Assembly (NCBI GenBank): GCA_949289925.1
Contig: CASEPW010000003.1
Location: 1 to 7,517, forward strand
DNA: 7,517 nucleotides
Source: an uncultured Mycoplasmataceae bacterium
GTDB taxonomy: Bacteria; Bacillota_I; Bacilli_A; Mycoplasmatales; Mycoplasmoidaceae
Direction: 5' to 3'
The first letter of the stretch is position 1. Every line of letters begins with the position of its first letter. The notes beneath the pieces were generated by a model that saw only the letters and a list, made by a program, of their open reading frames with translations, did not search any database and had not been told where the DNA came from. Shown here one piece after another: positions 1 through 7,514 of the stretch. The translations under genes were made by a program, and so were the position numbers.

Positions 1-63
1 AAATGTAGTTATAAAAACTGTTAAATTTTATCTTTCCAATAACAAAAAAATATCAAACTTTTT
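1..63. other. Short region downstream of plsY, no gene seen
   Basis: Sixty-three bases follow the plsY stop. On the minus strand there is GGAAAG (a possible ribosome-binding site) at about 36-31, but no ATG follows within the window. A run of seven A (44-50) and a run of seven T (59-65) form an AT-only inverted repeat around the plsY stop. That is too weak to call a terminator. The next gene may begin just outside the window. Confidence 0.5.
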
Positions 64-783
64 TTATATTAAATTTATTTTTCTTTCTTTTTTATCAATT
101 ATTCTTTGGATATTTTCTTTATGTTTAAAAAACAAAATAAATAATGAAATTAAAATTAAAAAAAATAATAATAACATTGATAAATAAGGAAAATAGTTGA
201 AATATATAACATCTGAAATATTATTATTCATAATAAATAAATAATTAATACCTGGAATGAAGATTAATAATGGTGTAAAAATTGTCGTAAATAAAACTGA
301 AAAAGATACCATTTTAGATTTCTTTAATGTTATTAAAAATATTAATAACAAAAATAATGCTATTCATGGAGAAATCAATCATAAAAATGCACTAAAGCTT
401 GCAGCTCCTTTTCCTCCTTTAAATTTAAAAAAAATAGGATAGCAATGACCTAAAATAGTTGCAAAAGGAACTAAATATATCAATGATAATGGATTAAAAC
501 TAGAATTATTATTAAAGCTAGGTATATCATTTAAAAAATGAAATTTAATAACTAATCAAATTATTATAGTTGGCATTATTGTTTTAACAATGTCTAAAAA
601 TAATATCAATAGAGCAGTTTTGTTTCCATATACTCTCATTGAATTGGTTGCCCCTGCATTTTTAGAACCAAAATCTCTTGGATCTTTTTTATAAAAAAAT
701 TTTCCTATGATAATAGATCAAGATAATGACCCAAATAGATATCCAATAAGTAAGGAACTAATAATAAAAACTGGATAAAACAT
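64..783 (-). CDS. plsY: Glycerol-3-phosphate acyltransferase PlsY (acyl-phosphate dependent)
   Basis: PlsY transfers the acyl group from acyl-phosphate (made by PlsX) to sn-glycerol-3-phosphate, giving lysophosphatidate, the first membrane step of phospholipid synthesis. The 239-residue product (TGA read as Trp at residues 22 and 135, among others) is strongly hydrophobic with about five membrane helices. All three family motifs are visible. Motif 1 is around residues 34-47, KDPRDFGSKNAGATN, with the essential Arg (R36) and Ser (S40). Motif 2 is around 112-126, GHCYPIFFKFKGGKG, the glycine-rich phosphate-binding loop. Motif 3 is near the C terminus, HKENIQR at 221-227, with the conserved His and Asn, and E233 as the likely structural Glu. 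The usual Gly between the Arg and that Glu is replaced by Lys. The length is slightly above the usual 200 or so because of an Asn/Ser-rich segment at about residues 85-98. The ATG overlaps the upstream stop as TAATG, so translation is probably coupled. The standard code would leave only a 95-residue C-terminal fragment. Confidence 0.96.
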
Positions 784-794
784 TATAACCTTGA
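781..794 (-). promoter_or_regulatory. TAATG stop-start overlap with weak Shine-Dalgarno for plsY
   Basis: Read on the minus strand, the stop TAA (785-783) shares its last A with the plsY ATG (783-781). AAGG at 792-789 lies 5 bases before the ATG and could act as a weak Shine-Dalgarno. The arrangement points to translational coupling: ribosomes finishing the giant gene can restart on plsY. No separate promoter for plsY was recognised within the end of the upstream gene, though one cannot be excluded in such AT-rich sequence. Confidence 0.7.
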
Positions 795-3700
795 TCTCTT
801 TCTACCTAATTTTAACGATGCAAGAACACCAGCAGCAAATACTATTGAAAGAATAATTGCAACTGTAACAACTGCAATTAATGTATCTGCAGATGAACCT
901 AGTGAAATTTGTGATAAGAAACCGCTAATTAATACATTTTGAGATAAACTACCATCATTAATTAAATTTTCATTTTCATCATAATATTGAGAAATAGTAA
1001 CATTAGCTAAAATTGTTCCTAAATGATTATCCACTGATATAATATTAACTTTTATATAATTTTCTTGGTAATTAGAAGGTAAATTTATAAAGAATATATC
1101 TTTATTTTTATATATTATAGAAACTAAATCTGTATCTGAAATATCATAAGGATTTATATTATTATAACCATCAATTAATGCACTATCATAAATTGAAGTT
1201 TGTTTTACTTTCTTGAAACCTGAAATAATTACAGTTTTAGTCAAATATTCTGTTTCGTTATTAGCATATATCATATTACCTATATCATCATAATAATAAT
1301 TTAATGATGCTTGTATTACAATTGTACCTGTTATATTATTTGATGAAAGTATGTTTATATTTAAATTTTCTTCATTTGAGAAATCATTAGGTAAATTAAA
1401 TAAGAAATTATCAATATTTGAATATAGAAGACTTCTTAATGTTTCTTCATCAATATTAGATGCAAGATTAGTTTCTTGATCATTAATATAAACTTGATCT
1501 GCAATTCTAGTTGATGATATTTTTTTGAAACCATTAAATTTAACAATTTGTGTTAATGGATTATTTTCTTCTCTTAAAATAACATCACCATTTTCATTGT
1601 AGTATTCATATATTGAAACATTAGCTATAACTTCTCCAGATTGATTATTGTATGTAAGAATATCTACATCTAAGTTTCCATCTAACGAATTAATTGACGG
1701 TAAATTTGTAAATAGTTGGTTTGAATTATTAGAAATAATACTAGAAAGGTCTGAATTAGTAATTATTGACGGTGAAACACTTTCATAATTTTTTATAGTA
1801 AAAGTAGGGAGAATAGTAGTTTGTTTAGCATTCATAAACCCTGTAATTTTAACTGTTCCTTTTAGAATATTTGTATCATCATTAGAAATAATGTGGTGAC
1901 CATTTTGGTTATAATAATTTCTAATTCCTAATTCTAAAACAATATAACCTTCTTCATTGTTATATGATTTAACAGAATTTTCATCAAATACAAAATCTTT
2001 AATACTTGCAGATGTTGGTAAATTATTTACAATTTTATAAATATTATTAATAATAACATTTTGTAACGTTGACATACTAAATGCTGCATCTTGTGCCAAA
2101 ATCGTAGATTGATTGATATTGGTTTCACTAACTATACTTGTTGGTTTAACAGTAGAGAAACCATCAAATTTAAATGTAAAGCTAGATCATTCATTATTAG
2201 TTTTAGCAATTATTAATTCCCCAGATTCGTTATAGTATTTAGACATTTTTACATTAACAGTTATTGATCCTTCTAAATTATTTTTTTCAATAATTTCAAT
2301 TTGTAAGTCATTATTTATATCAAAATTATTTGGAACATAATTAAATAAAGTAGAAGAAAGATTAGTTTTTATATAATTAATAATTTTTTCATCTTGATAT
2401 GATGATGGGATGATATCTTGAACCCCAACTATTGTATGAACACTATTTGTTAAAGAAGTTTTATTAATAGATAATAACTTGTTTATTGTTATTCATTTTA
2501 TACCAAAATTATCTGTTTTTAATAAACCTCTTTCATCATAATAACGATTTAATGTAAAACCAAATCTAATTGAACCTGTTATATTGTCACTAATAATGTT
2601 ATTTTGATCTATGATAACATTATCTTTTGTAATACCTTCAGGTGGTGAAATAAGATTTTGTAAAACAATGTCTTTTAATTTATTAACATCTTTAGATAAT
2701 TCTGATGGTAATATATTTGAGAAATCATAATTAATTTCAGTTGATTCTAAAATAGTAGGAGATGTTGTTAAAAAACCATTTATAGTAACTTCAGAAAACT
2801 CTATAGGAGATGTGATAAGATTACTATCGACATCGTAACTTCTATTAAGAATAGGAATAACTTTAATTGTACCATTCAAATTGTTTCTTGTTGGTTCAAC
2901 CTTGAATTTGATATCATCAATGCTGAAACCAATAGGCTGATTAAATGTATTATTAAATATTAATTGTTTAATTTCATCATCTGTTACATTTTCTGGAGTT
3001 TTAGATATTGATGAACTTGAATTAATAACTTTTAAAACACTAGTTTTACCACCAGCTTTTTGCATATCAACAATAGTTATAGTTACAGGTATAAATCCGT
3101 TATTTCTAATAACACCATCTTTATCAAAATAATTATTTAATCTTATATCAAAATTTATTGAACCTGTGTAATTATCACTATATATTGATTCAATTTGAAT
3201 ATTATGAACAGAAAAATCTGTTGGTACTGTATTTAGATCAATTAATTTATATGCAATACTTTTAATTAAATTAATATCACTAGCTAATTGGTTTGGTAGA
3301 AGGTTAGAAATTTCTTGAAATTTAGTTGCATTAATAACTATAACAGGAATTGATGTTGCAATTGCTTTTTTGAAACCATAAATTGTAATTTTATCAAACT
3401 CTTTTGGAATATTTAATAACTCACCATATGCATTGTATGTTCAATCTAATATTGGAACTAGTTTAATTGTTCCTAATCTATTATCAATTTCTATTGAGTT
3501 ATCTTTGATATCTACACCATCTATTGTTAATTCTTTTGGAGCATTTTTAACATTTTTAAAAATCAATTCTTTAATTCTTTGTTCATTCATTTCTGAAGCA
3601 TAAAGAGTAGTATCATCAGTTAAAATTCTATTAGAAATACTAGTATTTGCATATGTTGCTCTATAGCCTGTTATTGTAACATTACCTATATCTAATTCAC

Positions 3701-6700
3701 CTGTAACTATAGCACCTGTATCATCAAACATTTTTTTTATAACTACATCAAATGAAATAGTTGCAATTATATTATCATAATAAAGATTTTTTAATTCCAT
3801 ATCAGAAATAATATCAAAACCATCTGGAACATTAACAATATTACTAAATACTTGTTGTTTTAGTGAATCTATATCTTTTGCAGCTTCACTTGCAAGTATA
3901 CTACTATTTCCTATTCATGAATTTTTTGATAACTGAGTAATTCCTAGAGATGATTTGAAATTAGTAAAAGTAACTTCATTTAATTCTATTGGTTGATTAA
4001 TAATATTACCTTGTTCATCATAGTAAGAATTTATATATGGTATTGCTTTAATTGTTCCTGCAAAATTATCTATAGCATAAGGTGCATATAGAGAAATGTT
4101 ATGAATTGTAAGACCTGGTACTTTATTTTTTAAATTTTCGAAAATTAATTGTCTAACCTGAGTATTTGTCATTTCAAAAGGATAAACATTTTCAAAACCT
4201 TTAGTTATAATAGTTGAATCAATAGTTGTTGCACCTGAAATACTTTGGAAACCTGAAATAGTAATTGTTTGTGGTTCAAAATTTGTACTTGTTAACAAAC
4301 CATTTCTATCATAGTAATTATTTAAAATGACATCTAAAGTTATAGTTCCTTGTAAATCGTCTGTAACAACATTTCTTAATGTAATAGAAGTATTTACATC
4401 TCAACCATCAGGTTTATATGAGATTAAATTGTCAACTAATGGTAATAGATTATTAACATAATCTTCAGCAAATTCAGAAGGTAATAAATTAGGATCACCT
4501 ACATTTAATGTGGTAGTGTTTATTGATGTAGGAGTAACAGTTTTTAAATTACCTATAGTTACTTGAGGGAATTCTTTTGGAGAAGTAGAAATACTTAAAT
4601 TACTATCATATCATAAGTTTAGAACTGGAGTTAATGTAATTCTACCATTTAAATAATCAAAATCGATATTCTTTAAACTTAAATTAGATTCATTTGTTCC
4701 ACTGACTGGGAAGTTTATATTTTCTAATATAATTTTCTTTAATTCATCATATGAATAATGTTGTGCTAATTTTTCACTATCACCTACTATATATCCAGTA
4801 ATTGAAGTTGGCATTTCAGCTACAGCAAAACCACCAATACTAATTAATTGTGGAGCAAAATCTTTTGTTTGTGGATTACCACTAGCATCAGTATAATAAT
4901 TTAGTAAAACCTTAACTTGTAATACACCATTTTTATTATCTGGGATCGTTTCTAATATTTCTATATTGTTTGTACTAAAATCTTTAGGTTTACCTGTAAT
5001 ATTTTTATCTAATAATTCTTTAATTCTATTTGGTTCTCTAGCAAAAGAAGTTGGAACTCAATCTGATAATCCTGCTGTACTTAATTTCTTTGTATTAAAT
5101 TTTGTTGTAGGAGATCCAGCAAAACCAAATATAGATATAGGACTAAATTCTTTTGGATCTGTTCTAAAAATACCTTTTGAGTCAACTCAATAATTTAGAA
5201 TAGGAGTCACAACTATTTTCCCATTTGAACTTTGTCAATCAGGTGTTGTTTCAAATTTAATATTAGCTGTAGTAATATCTTCTGGTTTACCTAATAGCAT
5301 ATTATCTAAAATAATTTGTTTAATTTGTTCTTCACTAATATCAAAAGCATTTGTTAAACCATAAATATTAGAAACATTTATTTCTACAGGTAAAATTGTT
5401 TCACTAATTGATTTTTCAAAATTAAATACTAAATCGCGTGGCATAAAACCAGTTTGTCTTACTAATCCTTTTGCATCATAATAATTATTTAATGAAACTG
5501 TTGCATATATAGTACCATCCTTATTATTTGCTTCAACATTTGATAACTGAATATCTCTATCAGGAAGAAAATTTTCTGGTTTCATTGCTGGAGTTAATAG
5601 TGTTTCAATATAATTCTTTAATAATCAAGGTTGAGAAGCAACATCTGTTGGATACAATTTTTCTGTAGGATCAACATAGTCATATGTATCTAAACCAAAT
5701 AAAGTATGTTGAGATCTTTTAAAACCAGATATTGTTACTCTACCAATATTTGCTTCATCTGACACTAGCTCACCATTTTCATCAAAATAATTTTTTGATG
5801 AAATTTCAACTCTTATGGTTCCTGTTAAATTGTCTATTGCAACATTGCCATTTTTAATTATTAAATCTTCTTTAACAAAATTTTGTGGAAAACATGCATT
5901 TGGATTTTTTACACCAGGAATTCAAATATAACCATTTTCAACTAAATAGTTATATATTAATTCTTGTAAATTCTCAACACTTACATCTGATGGTAAAACA
6001 TCATATTTTACTTTAATTGTATTTGGTAAAACTGTATAATTAGTTGTTGCTAATCCTTCAATTAAAATAGTTTGAGGAGTAAAATCTGTAGTTCTAATAT
6101 CACCTTTTCTATCATAATATAATGACAAATATACTTTAACTTGAATTGAACCTGTGGAATTAAATCTTTTTACTTCTGTTAAAACAATATTGTCTGATGT
6201 GAAACCAACAGGTAATGACCCTTTTATACCTTTAGATAAAATAATTTTCTTAATTTCTTCTGATGAAACATATTGTGGTTGAATATAAAGATTATTCGCA
6301 TTTATTTTTGTTATTAATTCTGTTGGTTTTATTTTTTTAAAACCTGAATATTTAAAAGTGTATGTTTTTGGTTTAACAACTCTATAATAATTGTAGTACT
6401 GGTAAAATTCTACATCTGTTTTACCTTTTTCTTCCATAATATTGTATTTGTCAAATGAAATACCCGGAATAACATCAATTTGTATTTCACCTGTTAAGTT
6501 ATTTGCAACAATATTACCACGTAAATTCAAATAAGTACTTGGAACACAATTTGTTTGACGATAACTTAATAATGGCTTACTAGAATTCATTAATTCGTCC
6601 AATCAAGTTGTTGCAATATAATCTCCTCTAGTAGAAATATTAGGCATTGTGGATGATTCTAAACTATCAAATGCAACAAAGGAATCATCATTTAAATGAT

Positions 6701-7514
6701 ATAATGACATTCCTGTGGAAGAATTTGAATTTGGTGAAAGAATGAAATATGCATAAGCATAATATTTGAATTTTTTGCCACCAATTCCTGATGGTGAATA
6801 AATTAATGTACTTGGATCTGTAGAACTAAAATGATTAGGTCTATATATTGATGAATTTAATTTAAGTGATAAATTATTTGTAACATTTCATCCACCACTA
6901 TTTCATTCAACAACTTTTGACATTTGAATAATTGTAGGAACTGCTGGAATTAAGTAATTATTTTGAACATCATATGAATAACTAGCCGTTTTACCAAAAA
7001 TAGTATTATGAGAAACTTTGCCTTTATATGAATATGTAGGTATATAATTCATTGTTCTTTCTGAAGTTGTTTGATCATATTGTTCAATTTTTAAATAATT
7101 TGGATAATATGTTCCACCAGCTTGATCTCCAATTGGGCCATAAGCAGAACAGTTAGATCAATTTCCATCTCATGAACTACTTAGATTATTAAGAGCAATA
7201 CGATTCCCACTTATAGAAATAATTGTAGGTCATACTGAAGGATAAAGATTAGTACTACCTACTAATCTTTCTCAAGCAACAGTTTTAAAATGATTTATGA
7301 ATGGCATTACTGATTGTGGACCATTAACAGAAATTTTACTGTATCCAAATGTATAAGTTATTGATCTATTTTGTTTATTAGCTCTAGTAAGTATTGATAA
7401 ATTATTTGCATTAATTAGAAATGATGAACCAAATAATACAAGCAAAGAAAAACATAAACTTATTGTTGTTATAATTATTTTATTGAAAAATCTAGGCTTT
7501 TTTCATTTATACAT
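783..7514 (-). CDS. Giant repeat-containing surface protein, Lipoprotein_17-type domains (2243 aa, code 4)
   Basis: With TGA read as Trp, one uninterrupted frame runs from ATG at 7514 to TAA at 785-783. Standard-code ORFs starting near 6602, 5585, 4814, 4298, 3800, 3065 and 2099 are pieces of it, all in the same frame. I chose this ATG because it begins a basic n-region (MYKWKKPR) followed by a hydrophobic helix; only 3 bases precede it, so no ribosome-binding site can be checked. Order: signal/anchor about 1-36; unique region 37-300; about 19 domains of about 98 residues, 301-2199; transmembrane helix about 2212-2234; basic tail ending RKRSRL. Cysteines occur only at 21, 122, 323 and 541. 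The repeats resemble the mycoplasmal Lipoprotein_17 domain (recognised from pattern, not searched), which occurs in surface proteins of unknown function. Expected location is the cell surface, with most of the chain outside. A role in adhesion, shielding or antigenic display is inference. plsY follows with a one-base overlap. Confidence 0.93.
786..917 (-). other. C-terminal transmembrane helix and basic cytoplasmic tail
   Basis: Residues 2200-2243. After the last repeat comes a short linker (LSQISLGSSADT), then about 23 hydrophobic residues (about 2212-2234, positions 881-813), then KLGRKRSRL. A hydrophobic helix followed by positive charges fits an N-outside, C-inside anchor. No LPxTG-type sorting motif is present, as expected for a wall-less organism. 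Confidence 0.88.
918..2156 (-). repeat. Membrane-proximal block of four C-type units (16-19)
   Basis: Residues 1787-2199, ending at about 1893, 1996, 2100 and 2199. These units share a pattern not seen in A or B: a hydrophobic helix ending in NLP (IVNNLP, LFTNLP, FLFNLP, FFINLP), a variable Asn-rich loop, a turn such as NNITGTIVIQAS or NHLGTILANVT, YYxxxG/N, a loop of about 10 residues with no PKEF or PQ signature, and a closing ISGF-like strand. This block contains no Trp and no Cys. It lies directly outside the membrane and probably forms the base of the stalk (inference). Confidence 0.72.
2157..2474 (-). repeat. Repeat unit 15 (transition unit)
   Basis: Residues 1681-1786. The head DIIPSSYQDEKIINYI recalls the B-type LLPSEL, while the second half (NNLEGSITVNVKMSKYYNESG and a long loop before FKFDGF) is like the C units that follow. 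It therefore marks the junction between the A-B series and the membrane-proximal block. Trp 1776 (TGA) lies in the loop. Confidence 0.65.
2475..3065 (-). repeat. A-B super-module 5 (units 13 and 14)
   Basis: Residues 1484-1680. Unit 13 (A): VTDDEIKQLIFNN, GTIKVIPILN, motif RSYDVDSN, tail SPIEFSEVTINGF. Unit 14 (B): ILPSELSKDVNKLKDIVLQN, GSIRFGFTLNRYYDERG, tail ending WITINKL. Trp 1674 is TGA. This is the last recognisable A-B pair before the subtype changes. Confidence 0.77.
3066..3662 (-). repeat. A-B super-module 4 (units 11 and 12)
   Basis: Residues 1285-1483. Unit 11 (A): LYASEMNEQRIKELIFKN, GTIKLVPILD, motif WTYNAYG, tail IPKEFDKITIYGF. Unit 12 (B): LLPNQLASDINLIKSIAY, GSINFDIRLNNYFDKDG, tail GFIPVTITIVD, where the closing GF is lost. 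Trp 1358 is TGA. Confidence 0.77.
3663..4247 (-). repeat. A-B super-module 3 (units 9 and 10)
   Basis: Residues 1090-1284. Unit 9 (A): VYPFEMTNTQVRQLIFEN, GTIKAIPYIN, SYYDEQG, tail QPIELNEVTFTNF. Unit 10 (B-like): ILASEAAKDIDSLKQQVF, then MFDDTGAIV and IGNVTITGY, a tail closest to unit 3. Unit 10 lacks the usual Asn-x-x-Gly turn, having NIIATISFDV instead. Confidence 0.75.
4248..4826 (-). repeat. A-B super-module 2 (units 7 and 8)
   Basis: Residues 897-1089. Unit 7 (A): YDELKKIILEN, GRITLTPVLN, motif LWYDSN, tail SPKEFPQVTIGNL. Unit 8 (B): LLPSEFAEDYVNNLL, GTITLDVILNNYYDRNG, tail NFEPQTITISGF. Unit 8 is the cleanest B-type example. Trp 968 and 1038 are TGA. Confidence 0.78.
4827..5417 (-). 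repeat. A-B super-module 1 (units 5 and 6)
   Basis: Residues 700-896. Unit 5 (A): helix ISEEQIKQIILDN, strand GKIVVTPILN, motif YWVDSKG, tail DPKEFSPISIFGF. Unit 6 (B): head WVPTSFAREPNRIKELL, strand LQVKVLLN, motif YYTDASG, tail DFAPQLISIGGF. Trp 760, 776 and 819 are all TGA. The A unit carries the 'TPILN' and 'PKEF' signatures, the B unit the 'F.PQ' signature. Confidence 0.75.
5418..5720 (-). repeat. Repeat unit 4 (B-type tail)
   Basis: Residues 599-699. It begins HTLFGLDTYDYVDP, then LYPTDVA, and contains Trp 630 (TGA). The turn NNKDGTIYATVSLNNYYD and the tail AKGLVRQTGF are of B type, but the closing strand is VFNF instead of ISGF. This unit directly precedes the regular A-B series. Confidence 0.7.
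5721..6050 (-). repeat. Repeat unit 3 (long, with insertion and a Cys)
   Basis: Residues 489-598, about 110 residues. The head VLPSDVSVENLQELI is B-like. A Pro/Asn-containing insertion around 530-545 (WIPGVKNPNACFP) carries Trp 531 (TGA) and Cys 541. The tail NYFDENGELVSDEANIGRVTISGF, split here as NYFDENGELV and IGRVTISGF, is closest to that of unit 10. Confidence 0.7.
6051..6338 (-). repeat. Repeat unit 2 (A-like head, B-like tail)
   Basis: Residues 393-488. The helix SSEEIKKIIL resembles A-type heads, while the tail LYYDRKGDIRTTDFTPQTI matches B-type tails such as that of unit 8. It looks like a mosaic of the two subtypes seen in the centre of the array, or an ancestral form that predates their split. 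Confidence 0.7.
6339..6614 (-). repeat. Repeat unit 1, degenerate
   Basis: Residues about 301-392. It keeps the NNLTGEIQIDV turn and strand and the closing YSGF, but the YYD..G motif is replaced by a longer Tyr-rich insertion (FYQYYNYY at 370-377) after a charged loop EEKGK. It contains Cys 323. This is best read as the diverged first unit that caps the array against the unique N-terminal region. Confidence 0.65.
6615..7406 (-). other. Unique N-terminal extracellular region of the giant protein (residues about 37-300)
   Basis: About 264 residues between the signal helix and the repeat array show no YYD..G repeat signature. The region is rich in Tyr, Ser, Asn and Gly and holds a notable share of the protein's Trp residues (about seven or eight, all TGA), for example around residues 115-119 (WDGNW) and 204-209 (WNSGGW). 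It contains one Cys (122). The composition suggests a folded beta-rich, possibly ligand-binding head at the membrane-distal tip, but I recognise no family. Placement at the tip follows from the C-terminal membrane anchor and is inference; if the N-terminal helix is not cleaved, both ends would be membrane bound. Confidence 0.6.
7407..7514 (-). other. N-terminal signal peptide or membrane anchor of the giant protein
   Basis: Residues about 1-12 are basic (MYKWKKPRFFNK), followed by a hydrophobic stretch about 13-34 and a plausible signal-peptidase site after residue 36 (the sequence ..LINA then NN). A Cys sits at 21 in the middle of the hydrophobic core, preceded by Leu and not by the small residue expected at -1 of a lipobox. 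I therefore read this as a Sec signal or uncleaved anchor and not a lipoprotein signal. Mycoplasma lipoboxes can be relaxed, so lipidation is not fully excluded. Confidence 0.75.

Larger units (their letters stand above)
918..6614 (-). repeat. Tandem array of about 19 divergent Lipoprotein_17-like domains
   Basis: Protein-level repeat of about 98 residues (about 295 bp). Each unit has: a linker often starting with T-(S/T)-(I/L); an amphipathic helix (such as EEQIKQIILDN or DDEIKQLIFNN); an NI..... segment; an Asn-(x)-x-Gly-(T/S)-I turn and strand; the LNxYYDxxG motif; and a closing TI.GF strand. By closing-strand position the units end at residues about 392, 488, 598, 699, 798, 896, 990, 1089, 1186, 1284, 1381, 1483, 1581, 1680, 1786, 1893, 1996, 2100 and 2199. 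Units have diverged so far that I see no long identical DNA stretches, so this is an old array and not a recent slippage product. The first unit is degenerate and could be discounted, giving 18. Confidence 0.88.

Noticed and set aside
44..65. Inverted repeat of seven A and seven T around the plsY stop as a terminator
   Set aside because: The stem is AT-only with an 8-base loop and would be very weak; such runs are common by chance at this base composition.
257..442. Plus-strand 61-codon ORF
   Set aside because: It is antisense to plsY, whose three catalytic motifs are intact on the minus strand; no ribosome-binding site or recognisable protein.
3731..3738. Homopolymer runs of 7-8 bases in coding sequence (also at 427-434, 2281-2287 and about 1520-1526) as phase-variation switches
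   Set aside because: Runs of this length are expected in so AT-rich a genome, they are AAA/TTT codons in the normal frame, and one lies in the housekeeping gene plsY. No promoter-associated tract is visible.
4966..5193. Plus-strand 75-codon ORF
   Set aside because: Antisense shadow of repeat units 5-6 of the giant gene, where the repeat pattern proves the minus-strand frame.
783..6602. Series of separate genes or a decaying pseudogene on the minus strand
   Set aside because: All fragments share one frame, the breaks I checked are TGA, plsY also uses TGA as Trp, and the repeat motif continues across each break. This is code 4, not decay.
918..6614. CRISPR array or recent tandem DNA duplication
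   Set aside because: The periodicity is at protein level (about 295 bp and 590 bp) with heavily diverged DNA; there are no short identical repeats with spacers.
7452..7454. Cys 21 as a lipobox cysteine
   Set aside because: It is flanked by SL before and FSLL after, inside the hydrophobic core, without the small residue at -1 that lipoprotein signal peptidase prefers.
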